From Pseudomonas sp. P5_109 (GTDB lineage Bacteria > Pseudomonadota > Gammaproteobacteria > Pseudomonadales > Pseudomonadaceae): a stretch of DNA of 64,000 nt. The stretch spans positions 3,671,501 to 3,735,500 of the forward strand of contig NZ_CP125380.1 of assembly GCF_034009455.1 (NCBI RefSeq), in the 5' to 3' direction. Made by a program: the position numbers and the translations under genes. Below the pieces are notes generated by a model, which was not told where the DNA came from, made no database searches, and saw only the letters and a list, made by a program, of their open reading frames with translations. Shown here in pieces: positions 54,859-64,000 of this stretch (the stretch's first letter is position 1; each line of letters starts with the position of its first letter).

Positions 54859-56052
54859 TCAGTAGAGACATTCCACGGCCATGGCCGTCGCTTCACCGCC
54901 GCCGATACAAATCGCCGCAACGCCGCGTTTCAGGCCTTTCTGGCGCAGGGCCGAGAGCAGCGTCACGAGAATCCGCGCACCGGACGCCCCGATCGGGTGA
55001 CCGAGGGCGCAAGCGCCGCCGTGCACGTTGAGTTTTTCGTGAGGGATTTCCAGCTGCGTCATCGCCACCAGGCTGACTACCGCAAACGCTTCGTTGATTT
55101 CAAACAGGTCGACCTGGTCCAGCGACCAACCGGTCTTCTTCACCAGTTTCTTGATCGCGCCGATCGGCGCCACCGGGAACAGGCCCGGGGTGTCGGCGAA
55201 CGCAGCGTGGCCATGAATCACCGCCAACGGCTTCAAGCCTTGTTTCTGTGCCTGCGACTGGCGCATCAGCACCAGCGCGGCGGCACCGTCTGAGATCGAA
55301 CTGGAGTTGGCCGCCGTCACCGTACCGCCGTCGCGGAATGCCGGCTTCAACGAAGCGATCTTGTCCAGCTTGGCTTTTGGCGGCTGTTCGTCATTGCTGA
55401 TCACGACCTGTTCTTTGCCCACCGTCACGGTCAGCGGAACGATTTCTGCCTTGAAACTGCCGTCCTTGATCGCCTGTTGCGCGCGGGTGGTCGAGGCGAT
55501 GGCAAAGGCATCCTGGGCTTCGCGACTGAAACCATGGGTTTCGGCGCAGTCCTCGGCAAAGGTGCCCATCAAGCGCCCCTTGTCGTAGGCGTCTTCGAGG
55601 CCGTCCAGGAACATCGAGTCCTGCACCCGGCCATGGCCCATGCGATAGCCGCTACGAGCGCGATCCAGCAGGTAAGGCGCGTTGGTCATGCTTTCCATGC
55701 CACCGGCGATGACCACATCGGCGCTGCCAGCGAGCAGCATGTCGTGGGCCAGGATCGTCGCTTCCATGCCCGAACCGCACATCTTGTTCAGGGTGGTGCA
55801 GCGAGTCGATTTATCCAGCCCGGCACCCAGCGCCGCCTGGCGTGCAGGCGCCTGGCCCAGGCCCGCCGGCAGTACACAGCCGAACAGCACTTCGTCGACG
55901 GAGTCACTGGCGACCCCGGCGCGTTCAACCGCGGCCTTGATCGCAGCAGCGCCGAGTTGCGGCGCGGTCAGGCTTTTCAGATCGCCCTGGAAACCACCCA
56001 TCGGGGTACGGACGGCACTGACGATAACAATCGGATCGTTGGACATTGTCAT
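54859..56052 (-). CDS. Acetyl-CoA acetyltransferase (thiolase)
   Basis: 397 residues. Active-site Cys in NKMCGSGMEA (near residue 91), His in NVHGGACALGHPIGASG, and the second Cys in AICIGGGEATA. It cleaves 3-ketoacyl-CoA or condenses acetyl-CoA. AAGGAGG seven bases upstream of ATG 56052 fixes the start. It lies 12 bases after the SDR gene; this matches the fadAx position in P. putida, from memory. Confidence 0.92.
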   Translation of the reverse strand: MTMSNDPIVIVSAVRTPMGGFQGDLKSLTAPQLGAAAIKAAVERAGVASDSVDEVLFGCVLPAGLGQAPARQAALGAGLDKSTRCTTLNKMCGSGMEATILAHDMLLAGSADVVIAGGMESMTNAPYLLDRARSGYRMGHGRVQDSMFLDGLEDAYDKGRLMGTFAEDCAETHGFSREAQDAFAIASTTRAQQAIKDGSFKAEIVPLTVTVGKEQVVISNDEQPPKAKLDKIASLKPAFRDGGTVTAANSSSISDGAAALVLMRQSQAQKQGLKPLAVIHGHAAFADTPGLFPVAPIGAIKKLVKKTGWSLDQVDLFEINEAFAVVSLVAMTQLEIPHEKLNVHGGACALGHPIGASGARILVTLLSALRQKGLKRGVAAICIGGGEATAMAVECLY

Positions 56053-56064
56053 GACAAATCCTCC

Positions 56065-56826
56065 TTATTTGGCGGCCATGCGCAAGGCACCGTCGAGACG
56101 GATCACCTCGCCATTGAGCATGCTGTTTTCAATGATATGCCTGACCAGCCCGGCGTACTCGGCGGGTTTGCCAAGGCGCGGCGGAAATGGCACGCCAGCG
56201 GCCAGGGAATCGCGGACTTCCTGGGTCATGCCGGCCATCATCGGTGTTTCGAAAATGCCCGGGGCGATGGTCATCACGCGGATGCCGAAGCGCGCCAGTT
56301 CGCGAGCCGCCGGCAACGTCAGGCTGACGATGGCGCCTTTGGACGCCGAGTAGGCCGCCTGACCGATCTGACCGTCGTATGCCGCAGCTGACGCGGTGTT
56401 GATGATCACCCCGCGCTCGCCATCGGCATCCGCTTCGGTCTCGGCAATCGCCGCTGCCGCAAGGCGCAGCATGTTGAAGCTGCCAATCAGGTTGACGTTG
56501 ATCACCTGGCTGAAACTGGTCAGCGCGTGCGGACCGTTCTTGCCGATAATCTTCTCGCCACGCACGATGCCGGCGCAGTTGACCAGGCCATTGAGGCCGC
56601 CAAAGGCCTTGACCGTCGCCTGCACGGCGGCTTCGGCCGCCGCTTCGTTGCTGATGTCCGCCACCACGCTGTGCGCGCCCAGGCGCTCGGCCTGGGCTGC
56701 AACGGCTTCGGCGTTCATGTCCACCAGCATCACTTTCGCGCCAGCGGCAACCAGCACCTCGGCGGTAGCTGCACCGAGGCCTGAAGCGCCGCCGGTGACG
56801 ATAAAAATCTTGTTCTCGATCTGCAT
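56065..56826 (-). CDS. 3-hydroxyacyl-CoA dehydrogenase, SDR type
   Basis: 253 residues of the HSD17B10/2-methyl-3-hydroxybutyryl-CoA dehydrogenase group. The NAD motif is [19 protein letters not shown] is present, and YSASK gives the catalytic Tyr and Lys. The insert [22 protein letters not shown] is typical. AGGGA favours ATG 56826 over the adjacent ATG 56829. It oxidises the hydroxyacyl-CoA just before the thiolase step in the same operon. Confidence 0.9.
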   Translation of the reverse strand: MQIENKIFIVTGGASGLGAATAEVLVAAGAKVMLVDMNAEAVAAQAERLGAHSVVADISNEAAAEAAVQATVKAFGGLNGLVNCAGIVRGEKIIGKNGPHALTSFSQVINVNLIGSFNMLRLAAAAIAETEADADGERGVIINTASAAAYDGQIGQAAYSASKGAIVSLTLPAARELARFGIRVMTIAPGIFETPMMAGMTQEVRDSLAAGVPFPPRLGKPAEYAGLVRHIIENSMLNGEVIRLDGALRMAAK

Positions 56827-56842
56827 CATTGTTTCCCTGGAT

Positions 56843-58507
56843 TCAAGCTGGAACGTTCTTCGCCGCGGCCTCTTGAGCCTTGGCGATTTCCTGGTTGCGC
56901 AAGATAAAGCGCTGCAATTTGCCGCTTGGGGTTTTCGGCAATTCGCTGACAAATTCGATTTCGCGGGGGTAGGAATGCGCCGCCAGGCGCTTGCGCACGT
57001 GCTGTCGCAGTTCTTCGGCCAACTCGGGGGCGGCGCGGTACCGCGGGCTGAGCACGACGAAGGCCTTGACCAGTTCGGTGCGCTCCGGATCAGGCTTGCC
57101 AACCACGGCGGCCTCGACCACCGCCGGGTGCTCGATCAGTGCACTTTCCACGTCGAACGGACCGACCCGGTAGCCGGAGGTAGTGATCACGTCGTCGCTG
57201 CGCCCGACGAAGCTGATGCTGCCGTCCGGGTTCCACTCGACGGTGTCGCCACTCAGGTAATAGTTGCCGACAAAGGCCTTGGTCGGCCCGCCTTCGTAGC
57301 CGGCGAACCAGCACATCGGCGATTGGCTGCGGTCGATGGCCAGAATGCCCGGCTGGCCGACACCCAGCTCCTTGTATTCGTCGTCCAGTACCACGATACG
57401 GTGGCCCGGCGAGGCAAAGCCGGCGGCGCCCATGTGGATCGGGTGCTCAAGGCCGTGATGGTTGCACAGCACCATGCCCAGTTCGGTCTGGCCGTAGTGG
57501 TCGTGGATGACCACGTCGAGGTTATCGGCGAACCAGCGGATCACTTCCGGGTTCAGCGGCTCGCCGGCGCTGCTGACGATACGCAACTTGCCCTTGATCG
57601 ACCTGGCGAACTCGTCGCCGCCGGCAATCAGCAAACGGTAGGCCGTCGGCGAACCGGTGAGGTTGGTAATCCCGTACTTGTTGATCACCCGGCAGGTGCT
57701 TTCGAGGGTAAACGGGCCATCGTAGAAGGTGATCGGATGCCCCATGGCCATCGGCCCGGTGACACCGAAGTAAATGCCGTAGGCCCAACCCGGATCGGCG
57801 ACGTTCCAGAACGCGTCTTCCGGGCGCAGATCCACCGCGTCGCGGGTGTAGCTCTGGAACGCAACGATGGCCTTGAGCGGCACCGACAGTGCTTTCGACG
57901 GGCCAGTGGTGCCCGAGGTGAACATCAGCAGGAACGGATCTTCCCCGCTCAGCAGCACCGGTTCGCAGTCGGCGGAAAAATTGGCCAGCTCGGCCCAGAA
58001 ACTGAAATCGCCACGAACCAGGCCCTGCCCTTTGGGACCGGTGACGGTCACCGTGGTCGGGCAATCGGCGACTTCGGCAAGTTTCGGCCGGTTCACCGCA
58101 TCGGTCACCACCACTTTCGCGCCAGAGCAGCTCAGACGGTGCTCGATGGCTTTGGGACCGAACGCGGTGAACAGCGGTTGATACACGGCGCCAATGCGCC
58201 AGGTGGCGAACACGGTTATCAGCAATTCGATATTGCGTGGCAACAGGCCGGCGACCTTGTCGCCTTTCTTCACGCCCTGGGCCAGCAGGAAGTTGGCAAA
58301 GCGCGCGGCCTTGTCCTGCAATTCGGTGAAGGTGTAGGCCGCACTGCTGCCGTCGCGCCCTTCCCAGAACAGCGCGATGCGGCCTGGCAAGGCATGCCGG
58401 TCGCAGCATTCGATACAGGCGTTGAGGGCCGTCAGGTGACCTGCCAGTGCGGCATCGACGGTTTGCTGGTAATTGAACTGAGAAGTAGCAGACAAGTAAT
58501 CGCGCAT
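56843..58507 (-). CDS. Acyl-CoA synthetase (AMP-forming)
   Basis: 554 residues of the ANL superfamily. [16 protein letters not shown] is the phosphate loop, [16 protein letters not shown] lies in the acyl pocket region, and [23 protein letters not shown] with a late [10 protein letters not shown] (catalytic Lys) forms the C-terminal domain. It activates a short or branched acid for the downstream genes. First gene of the five-gene operon; SDR follows after 16 bases. Confidence 0.9.
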   Translation of the reverse strand: MRDYLSATSQFNYQQTVDAALAGHLTALNACIECCDRHALPGRIALFWEGRDGSSAAYTFTELQDKAARFANFLLAQGVKKGDKVAGLLPRNIELLITVFATWRIGAVYQPLFTAFGPKAIEHRLSCSGAKVVVTDAVNRPKLAEVADCPTTVTVTGPKGQGLVRGDFSFWAELANFSADCEPVLLSGEDPFLLMFTSGTTGPSKALSVPLKAIVAFQSYTRDAVDLRPEDAFWNVADPGWAYGIYFGVTGPMAMGHPITFYDGPFTLESTCRVINKYGITNLTGSPTAYRLLIAGGDEFARSIKGKLRIVSSAGEPLNPEVIRWFADNLDVVIHDHYGQTELGMVLCNHHGLEHPIHMGAAGFASPGHRIVVLDDEYKELGVGQPGILAIDRSQSPMCWFAGYEGGPTKAFVGNYYLSGDTVEWNPDGSISFVGRSDDVITTSGYRVGPFDVESALIEHPAVVEAAVVGKPDPERTELVKAFVVLSPRYRAAPELAEELRQHVRKRLAAHSYPREIEFVSELPKTPSGKLQRFILRNQEIAKAQEAAAKNVPA

Positions 58508-58642
58508 TGCCAGAATCCCTCTGTGTTTCTTATTAGGTTGGGGGAACCGTAATCAACAGGGAAATACTCGCTCTGCGCGGGGTACCGGGCAATGGTCAAA
58601 GTTATCAAGTTGCCTGACTGGTTTGGCCAAAGCCCCCAGGCA

Positions 58643-59566
58643 TCAGGAAGTGAAGCGCACCCCCGGTCTAGCGCGCTCGTCCACGGTCAGCTCGAACACG
58701 TCCGGGCGAGCGTAGTGACCGACCACGTCAAAGTCGTAGCGGGCGCGCACCAGGTCGTCAGTGTCGATTTGCGCGGTGAGCAGGCCGGCGCTGTCGCGCA
58801 ACGGTCCGGCGAGAATGTCGCCCATGGGGCCGACAATCACGCTGCCGCCGGCGATCAGCAGTCGATCCGCCGGCCAGTTGGCGATGCCCAGGCCCAGGGC
58901 CTGGGGCGATGCCTGGACCTGACAGGCGCTGACCACGAAACAGCGCCCCTCATGGGCGATATGGCGCATGCTGACCTGCCACATCTCCCGTTCGTCCACG
59001 GTCGGCGCGCACCACACCTCCACGCCTTTGGCGTACATCGCCGTGCGCAGCAGCGGCATCATGTTTTCCCAGCACACCACCGCACCAATGCGTCCGACCT
59101 GGCTGTCGATCACCGGCAAGGTCGAGCCATCGCCCTTGCCCCAGATCAGCCGTTCGGTGCCCGTAGGCATCAGCTTGCGGTGTTTGGCCAGCAGCCCGGC
59201 CTGGGGATCGAAGTACAGCGCGGTGCAGTACAAGGTGCTGCCGGCGCGCTCGATCACGCCGATCACCAGATTGGCACCGGTGCGTGCGGACAGCGCCGCC
59301 AGCGCGTCGGTTTCCGCGCCGGGCACGTCAATGGCATTGGCAAAATAGCGGGCAAAGGCTTCGCGTCCTTCCGGCAGGCGATAGCCCAACTGCGTGCCAA
59401 AGCCCTCGCCTTTTGGATACCCGCCGAGCAGCGCTTCGGGCATCACCACCAGCGCGGCGCCGGATTCGATGATCGCGTTTTCATAGGACAGGATCTGTTC
59501 CAGGGTGTCGGCCTTGCCACCAGGCAAGGCGCCGATCTGCAGGGCGGCAACGATTGACTTGGGCAT
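58643..59566 (-). CDS. Nitrilase/carbon-nitrogen hydrolase
   Basis: 307 residues. The catalytic triad is visible as Glu44 ([11 protein letters not shown]), Lys131 (KHRKLMPT) and Cys165 ([10 protein letters not shown]). The [17 protein letters not shown] context is typical of true nitrilases that convert nitriles to acids plus ammonia. It is divergent from a LysR gene at 59651, which may control it. Natural substrate unknown; plant-derived nitriles are possible for a rhizosphere pseudomonad. Confidence 0.87.
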   Translation of the reverse strand: MPKSIVAALQIGALPGGKADTLEQILSYENAIIESGAALVVMPEALLGGYPKGEGFGTQLGYRLPEGREAFARYFANAIDVPGAETDALAALSARTGANLVIGVIERAGSTLYCTALYFDPQAGLLAKHRKLMPTGTERLIWGKGDGSTLPVIDSQVGRIGAVVCWENMMPLLRTAMYAKGVEVWCAPTVDEREMWQVSMRHIAHEGRCFVVSACQVQASPQALGLGIANWPADRLLIAGGSVIVGPMGDILAGPLRDSAGLLTAQIDTDDLVRARYDFDVVGHYARPDVFELTVDERARPGVRFTS

Positions 59567-59650
59567 CTCGAAAACTCCGTTCGCATCAGGTGTTGCTCAT
59601 TCTCTAGTGCCACGTGATCATCAATAAAGCCCCATTCACTGCTGAATGAT

Positions 59651-60559
59651 ATGAGCCATATGAATATCACCGACGTCGATCTCAATCTGCTCAAAGTCTT
59701 CGAGGCCCTGCACGAAGAGTCCAGCGCCAGCCGCGCCGCCTTGCGCCTTGGGGTCACACAATCGGCCGTCAGCGCGGCCTTGCGTCGACTGCGCCAGGTG
59801 TATGGCGATCAGTTGTTCGTGCGCACCGGGCGTGGCCTGGCGCCCTCGCTCAAGGCCAACCAGCTCAAGCCGGTGGTCAGCGATGCCCTGAACAAATGCC
59901 GGCAGAGCCTGGCGATGGTCGATCCGGCTGCGCAGCAGTACGAAGGTCGCTCGGTCACCGTGGGAATGTCGGATGATTTCGAAATTGCCTACGGCCGGCG
60001 GCTGATCGAAGAAATCGCCCGCAGCGCGCCGAAATTGCGCCTGATTTTCCGCCAGACCCACAGCCAGATCGTCGCCCAGGCATTGACGGAACGCAGCATC
60101 GACCTGGCGATTGCCGCGGGCGGATTCGCCGAGCGGCTGCTCAGCCGCCAGGTGCTGGGGGAAGGCGGATACCTGTGTCTGGTGGACCCGGCGAGCCTGG
60201 TCGAGGGCCAGCAGAGCATCAGTCTTGAGGAGTTTGTGGCCCGCGAACACATTCTGGTGTCGTCCGGCGGTTTTATCGGCATTACCGATGAGGGATTGGC
60301 GGCGCTGGGGTTGAGTCGGCGGGTATGCGCTTCGACCACGCACTTTGCCGCATTGCCGCACCTGCTCAAGGGCAGCCAGGCCGTGGCGACCATTCCGGCC
60401 CATGCGGCGCAAAGCATCGCAACGCTCAGCGGACTGGCGTTGCTGCCCTGCCCCCTGACGTTGCCGCGTTACCCGATCGAGCTGGGCTGGCGCACCAGTA
60501 ACCAGCTCGATCCGGTAGTGTTGAAAGTGCGTGAAGCGATTGTCGCGAGTTTCCCGTGA
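59651..60559 (+). CDS. LysR-family regulator, divergent from nitrilase
   Basis: 302 residues. HTH: LKVFEALHEESSASRAALRLGVTQSAVSAALRRLRQVYGDQLFVRTGRGL, the NodD/NahR-like subgroup, with a long effector domain. ATG 59651 and 59660 are both possible; no ribosome-binding site decides. The 84-base gap to the nitrilase start includes the short palindrome TGATCATCA. Confidence 0.87.
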   Translation: MSHMNITDVDLNLLKVFEALHEESSASRAALRLGVTQSAVSAALRRLRQVYGDQLFVRTGRGLAPSLKANQLKPVVSDALNKCRQSLAMVDPAAQQYEGRSVTVGMSDDFEIAYGRRLIEEIARSAPKLRLIFRQTHSQIVAQALTERSIDLAIAAGGFAERLLSRQVLGEGGYLCLVDPASLVEGQQSISLEEFVAREHILVSSGGFIGITDEGLAALGLSRRVCASTTHFAALPHLLKGSQAVATIPAHAAQSIATLSGLALLPCPLTLPRYPIELGWRTSNQLDPVVLKVREAIVASFP

Positions 60560-60568
60560 CCACCGGGG

Positions 60569-60823
60569 TTACTTGTTGGCCGCCATCAGGCGATTGACTT
60601 CACTGCGCACCATGTTGGCGAATTCCGGCGGCGACATGCCGTCCAGTTCGGCGCGAACCCATTCCGCCCACTTGCCTTTGCGCTTGGCCCGTTCGCCGAA
60701 CAACCGCGCGGCCTCACCCTTGGCTTTGCCCAGGTTGTTTTGCCAGAGTTCGAACAGACGGGATTTCTCGTCTTCCAGCGCAGCGCGCTCGGCGAGGGGT
60801 TTGTCGGCCAGATTGAAGCTCAT
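60569..60823 (-). CDS. Small conserved protein, unknown function
   Basis: 84 residues, highly charged and helical (AALEDEKSRLFELWQNNLGKAKGEAARL, then RKGKWAEWVRAELDGM). AGGAA precedes the ATG. No signal peptide or membrane segment. It converges on the LysR gene. No family recognised. Confidence 0.7.
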   Translation of the reverse strand: MSFNLADKPLAERAALEDEKSRLFELWQNNLGKAKGEAARLFGERAKRKGKWAEWVRAELDGMSPPEFANMVRSEVNRLMAANK

Positions 60824-60987
60824 GGGAAGTTCCTGCTGCGTAAAATAGGCGACATCTTACACTGTAGGACGAAATTTCCTGCGCCGGTTTTTCAGCAAGA
60901 TGGCCTCCCCGGGCAAAATAGCTGCAACTTTTCCGACGACGGCAGACTCCATTGTTCACTGTCCACTTACCTGCAAGGAGTACCTCA

Positions 60988-61305
60988 ATGGCCCGCAAAA
61001 CCGCCGCGCAAGCCGCCGAAGATCAAATCAAGGATCAAGCCTTCAGCGAACTTCAAACGCTGATCGAAGAGTCGGAAAAACTGCTGAAAAGCAGCGCTTC
61101 ACTGGTCGGGGAGGAAGCGGAGACCCTTCGCGGGCAAATCGCCCTGAAACTCCAGCAAGCCAGGGATTCGGTGACCAGCGTGCGCGACCGCACCTTGCCC
61201 GCGGTCGAGGCCACTGAAACCTATATCGGCGGGCATCCATGGCAAACCGTGGCGATTTCCGCCGGGTTTGGCCTGGTGGTGGGGTTGTTGCTGGGCCGGC
61301 GCTAA
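60988..61305 (+). CDS. DUF883/ElaB-type membrane-anchored protein
   Basis: 105 residues. A long amphipathic helix (residues 10-75) leads to YIGGHPWQTVAISAGFGLVVGLLLGRR, the C-terminal membrane anchor typical of ElaB/YqjD proteins that tether ribosomes to the inner membrane in stationary phase. AAGGAG seven bases before ATG 60988 decides the start. Confidence 0.88.
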   Translation: MARKTAAQAAEDQIKDQAFSELQTLIEESEKLLKSSASLVGEEAETLRGQIALKLQQARDSVTSVRDRTLPAVEATETYIGGHPWQTVAISAGFGLVVGLLLGRR

Positions 61306-61326
61306 GTACTGGCAAACACAGAACCC

Positions 61327-61417
61327 CTGTGGGAGCGGGCTTGCTCGCGAAAGCGTCGTGTCAGTCGGCATCAACTTTGTTGACACACCGCATTCGCGAG
61401 CAAGCCCGCTCCCACAG
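61327..61417. repeat. REPIN between the ElaB-type gene and dpkA
   Basis: A standard GTGGGAGCGGGCTTGCTCGC inverted pair at a convergent junction. Confidence 0.9.
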
Positions 61418-61437
61418 AGGGTGCGTTAATCAGGCAT

Positions 61438-62478
61438 TCACTCCCCCGCCAGCTCCCGCAGGTTCGCCAGCGTCCGGGCATCCAGTTCAATGCCATTGAC
61501 CTGCGACTTGGCGCGCTGATGATGACGCCGGTCACCCGGCAAACGCTTCAGGCCGACACCGTGCATTTGCCGCACCAATTCCTGGCTGCGTTCGGCAAAA
61601 CTTTGCCCAGCCGCTTTGCTCGGGTCGATCACGATAATCAATTGACCCGTCCAGGGTGTCTTGGCACCAGGGTGGTTCTTCCAGTCGAATTCGAAGGAAA
61701 AATTGCCGCCGGTCAGTGCCGCTGCGAGCAACTCGACCATCATCGACAACGCCGAACCCTTGTGCCCGCCAAAAGGCAGCAACGCGCCGCCTTCAAGAAT
61801 CGCTTTCGGGTCGGTGGTCGGCTGGCCAAGACTGTCCACGCCCATCCCTGCCGGCAAACGCTCGCCCTCGCGTGCAGCAATTTGCACATCGCCATGGGCA
61901 ATGGCACTGGTGGCCAGGTCGAAGACAATCGGTCCGCCATCGGCCCGCGGCGCAGCGAAGGCAATCGGGTTGGTGCCGAACAGCGGCCGGTCGGCGCCAT
62001 GGGGCACCACGCAGGTCATGCTGTTGACCACACTCACTGCGACAAGGCCTTCATCAGCGAAGGGTTCGACATCCGGCCACAAGGCCGCGAAGTGGTGCGA
62101 GTTACGGATCGCCAGCACCGCAATGCCGGCACTACGGGCCTTCTGCACCAGCAGCTCGCGCGCCGCCGCCAGGGCCGGTTGCGCAAAACCGTTATTGGCA
62201 TCGACCCGCACAAACCCTGAAGCCACATCTTCAACCACCGGAACGGCCTGGCCATTGACCCAGCCGCTTTGCAGCGTCGAAACATAACCAGGAATCCGGA
62301 ATACCCCGTGACTGTGGGCGCCATCGCGCTCGGCACCGGCGCAGTTTTGAGCCAGCACCCTGGCAACGTCGCCCGACGTGCCGTGACGCAGAAAAATCTT
62401 CTCCAGCAAAGCGCTCAGCGCTTGGAGTGACAGGTGTGACGAGACCGCAGTAGACGCGTGATCGCTTGGCGCAGACAT
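61438..62478 (-). CDS. dpkA: Delta1-piperideine-2-carboxylate reductase
   Basis: 346 residues of the malate/L-sulfolactate dehydrogenase family (LDH2). NADPH-dependent; reduces cyclic imines such as piperideine- and pyrroline-2-carboxylate to L-pipecolate or L-proline in D-lysine and related catabolism. NSHHFAALWPDVEPFA, SMTCVVPHG and LLPFGGHKGSALSMMVELLA are as in Pseudomonas DpkA. GGAGC six bases before the ATG supports the start. It stands alone here. Confidence 0.88.
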   Translation of the reverse strand: MSAPSDHASTAVSSHLSLQALSALLEKIFLRHGTSGDVARVLAQNCAGAERDGAHSHGVFRIPGYVSTLQSGWVNGQAVPVVEDVASGFVRVDANNGFAQPALAAARELLVQKARSAGIAVLAIRNSHHFAALWPDVEPFADEGLVAVSVVNSMTCVVPHGADRPLFGTNPIAFAAPRADGGPIVFDLATSAIAHGDVQIAAREGERLPAGMGVDSLGQPTTDPKAILEGGALLPFGGHKGSALSMMVELLAAALTGGNFSFEFDWKNHPGAKTPWTGQLIIVIDPSKAAGQSFAERSQELVRQMHGVGLKRLPGDRRHHQRAKSQVNGIELDARTLANLRELAGE

Positions 62479-62712
62479 CTGAAGCTCCAGACTAATTATT
62501 GGAGGGAACAACAGCGTACAAAGACCCGCCGATTAACAACGCGCGGCGAGCGACCTGTCAACCTTTCGCTCAGGGTCGATCGCGTTTTTCCGTGCCACGA
62601 ATGCCCCCGCCCCGTGTGTTAACTATTTACCACCTGCGTCAACCCACCGGCTTTTAGGCTCGAAGCTCAATCCACAGGCGCATTTGAATGGCACCTTGAA
62701 CGAGACTCGACG

Positions 62713-64000
62713 ATGTCTACTCCAGTAATTCCGCTGTTTTTCCCCGAGGCACTGACGTTACCCGGCCTCTGGGGTGAACTTGGCAAAACCCACGGGCTGA
62801 CGCAAAAGGATTTCCAATGGTTCAGCCATATCGAATTGGCCAGCCAGGCACTGCGCGATAAGCAGACACCGCCCATGTTGGCGAAAACCATCGTGCTGAA
62901 AATTCCGGGCCTGGAACCTTTGCCACTGGCCGGCAGCTTTTTGCTGACTGCGACGCCGGATGACAACGGCGTGATTCTCTACACTCCGTACGCCGGGATA
63001 CAGAAGTTCACTGACCGATCGGCCATGACCGAACAGCTGGTGAAGCAACTCAAAGCGGCCGACGAAGACGACAATCTGCTGGCCTTCATGGCGTTGTCAC
63101 AACGCAAGGCCGTGGCGGATGCCAGCACAATCGAACTGGACTTTCAATCCATCGAAGGTGACGTGTTCGAAGACCAGCGCAACACCCTCTCCCACAATCA
63201 GCAGCTCAACGACCAAGCCTTGCTCGATGAACTGAAAACGCTACCGTCCCTGACGTCGCTGCTCGATGCATTGCTGGCCGAACAACTGGCAGGGGCGTTT
63301 CCCGGCGTGGATCAGCGTCAGACCCAGGTGAATTTCCACCTGGCTGCGACTGAAGGCAACGATGATGCAAGCCGGCCGATGCGACGCTGGATCAATTGCC
63401 TGTCGCTGAGTGACGCCGTGCTCCTGCACTATCGCCATCAGCGTTGGCCATCCGGGCAGACCCATGAATTTTCCCATTCGAAACAGTCCCCGGCAAAAGC
63501 TGACCAGAGCCACTGGGAAACTGCGGTTACGACAGTCTCGCGCAAGCTGGTCCACTTGCTGGTCGGGCAGCTCGAACAGTACTGGAACGCGGCGAGCGCC
63601 GATGGCGTATCGCGCCGCGAGTTCTTCGGCCGGGCCATCGCCGATCAGTGGCGAGTGCAACTGCTGCTCAAGCGCGAAGCCGCAATCATCACCCCGGAGC
63701 AAAGCCGGGACTTGCACGCGTTGATCTCGACGGCGAGCCGGGCAAACGCATCAATGACGATCGAAACCCCGCGCCTGTGGGAGTACCCGGCCAATAACGT
63801 GGAGCTGGCCGGTTCACTGATGATCAGCGCCAGCCATGCGTATCTCTACACGCCCACCGAAGGTTTGCAGGTGCTCAGCAACTATCAGGACTTGCGCGAT
63901 ACCTTGCTCGCCAAGTTCAGCGCGGCCGGTCACGAAGATGAGCTCTATGGCCTGCTGAGCCTGGACGAACGCCAGCGATTCATTGGTTTTAATCGGCCGA
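62713..64000 (+). CDS. Large DUF6543-class protein, N-terminal part
   Basis: Open from ATG 62713 to the end of the window, at least 429 residues with no stop. It reads MSTPVIPLFFPEALTLPGLW, then alternates acidic helical stretches with short strands (VILYTPYAGIQKF, YLYTPTEGLQVLSNY repeat the YTP theme). These features match the N-terminal region of giant Pseudomonas proteins annotated as DUF6543/dermonecrotic-toxin-like, often with LRR and NEL-type E3 ligase ends. The C terminus lies outside, so the effector class is an inference. Confidence 0.65.
   Translation, partial: MSTPVIPLFFPEALTLPGLWGELGKTHGLTQKDFQWFSHIELASQALRDKQTPPMLAKTIVLKIPGLEPLPLAGSFLLTATPDDNGVILYTPYAGIQKFTDRSAMTEQLVKQLKAADEDDNLLAFMALSQRKAVADASTIELDFQSIEGDVFEDQRNTLSHNQQLNDQALLDELKTLPSLTSLLDALLAEQLAGAFPGVDQRQTQVNFHLAATEGNDDASRPMRRWINCLSLSDAVLLHYRHQRWPSGQTHEFSHSKQSPAKADQSHWETAVTTVSRKLVHLLVGQLEQYWNAASADGVSRREFFGRAIADQWRVQLLLKREAAIITPEQSRDLHALISTASRANASMTIETPRLWEYPANNVELAGSLMISASHAYLYTPTEGLQVLSNYQDLRDTLLAKFSAAGHEDELYGLLSLDERQRFIGFNRP

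Noticed and set aside
1..64000. CRISPR arrays, tRNA genes, prophage or IS elements
   Set aside because: The only regular repeats are REPINs with inverted arms and no variable spacers, and no transposase, integrase, tRNA fold or terminal repeats of an element were seen.

Overview
The window is high-GC, gene-dense chromosomal DNA of a Pseudomonas of the fluorescens group. This rests on a complete mtlEFGK-D-Y-Z mannitol/sorbitol operon, a fapABCDEF functional-amyloid operon, genus-typical small families (DUF1652, DUF2790, the DUF6543 toxin class) and dense REP/REPIN palindromes of the GTGGGAGCGGGCTTGCTCGCG type between genes. No rRNA, tRNA, CRISPR array, prophage or insertion sequence was recognised.

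Layout. 1-9.0 kb: end of an AraC-type activator (probably mtlR), then the mannitol uptake and catabolism operon, with REPINs inside three of its intergenic gaps. 9.2-14.5 kb: small envelope genes, ecotin, a catabolic-length threonine dehydratase behind a leader-peptide attenuator, and a PQQ-type sugar dehydrogenase. 14.6-25.9 kb: Ku, lipid A hydroxylase LpxO, the ABC-F protein YbiT, an MFS transporter, a secreted hydrolase, azoreductase with a divergent LysR gene, UppP, and a pnuC-nadR-like pair.

26.2-31.1 kb: the fap amyloid operon, preceded by a candidate sigma-54 promoter. A large tandem REPIN array follows (31173-32111). A 10.5-kb segment then carries a sigma-54-dependent activator, two uncharacterised proteins, nhaB, the gnd-zwf pentose-phosphate pair and the phosphoethanolamine transferase gene cptA, the last with a candidate ColR box. 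A second REPIN array (42702-43202) lies in inverse orientation. The two arrays share 74 identical bases as an inverted repeat, so the segment they bracket could invert.

43.2-50.3 kb: GNAT, DinB, ZapE, an aldo/keto reductase, a diverged tandem duplication scar, agmatinase, a polyamine-binding protein and a divergent LysR gene with a perfect palindrome upstream. 50.4-58.5 kb: two converging acyl-CoA catabolic units. One looks like valine degradation (HIBCH plus acyl-CoA dehydrogenase, with a Crc/Hfq-like CA motif at the ribosome-binding site). The other is a five-gene ligase/SDR/thiolase/dehydrogenase/hydratase operon resembling branched or short-chain acid degradation. 58.6-64.0 kb: a nitrilase with divergent LysR, small proteins, DpkA, and the N-terminal part of a large DUF6543-class protein that runs off the window.

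The most interesting items are the inverted REPIN arrays, the ilvA attenuator with a possibly leaderless leader peptide, the sigma-54 promoter/activator pairing at fap, the aldo/keto reductase-speB duplication scar, and the ColR-like box before cptA. Assignments come from reading the sequence and remembered family features; no searches were run.
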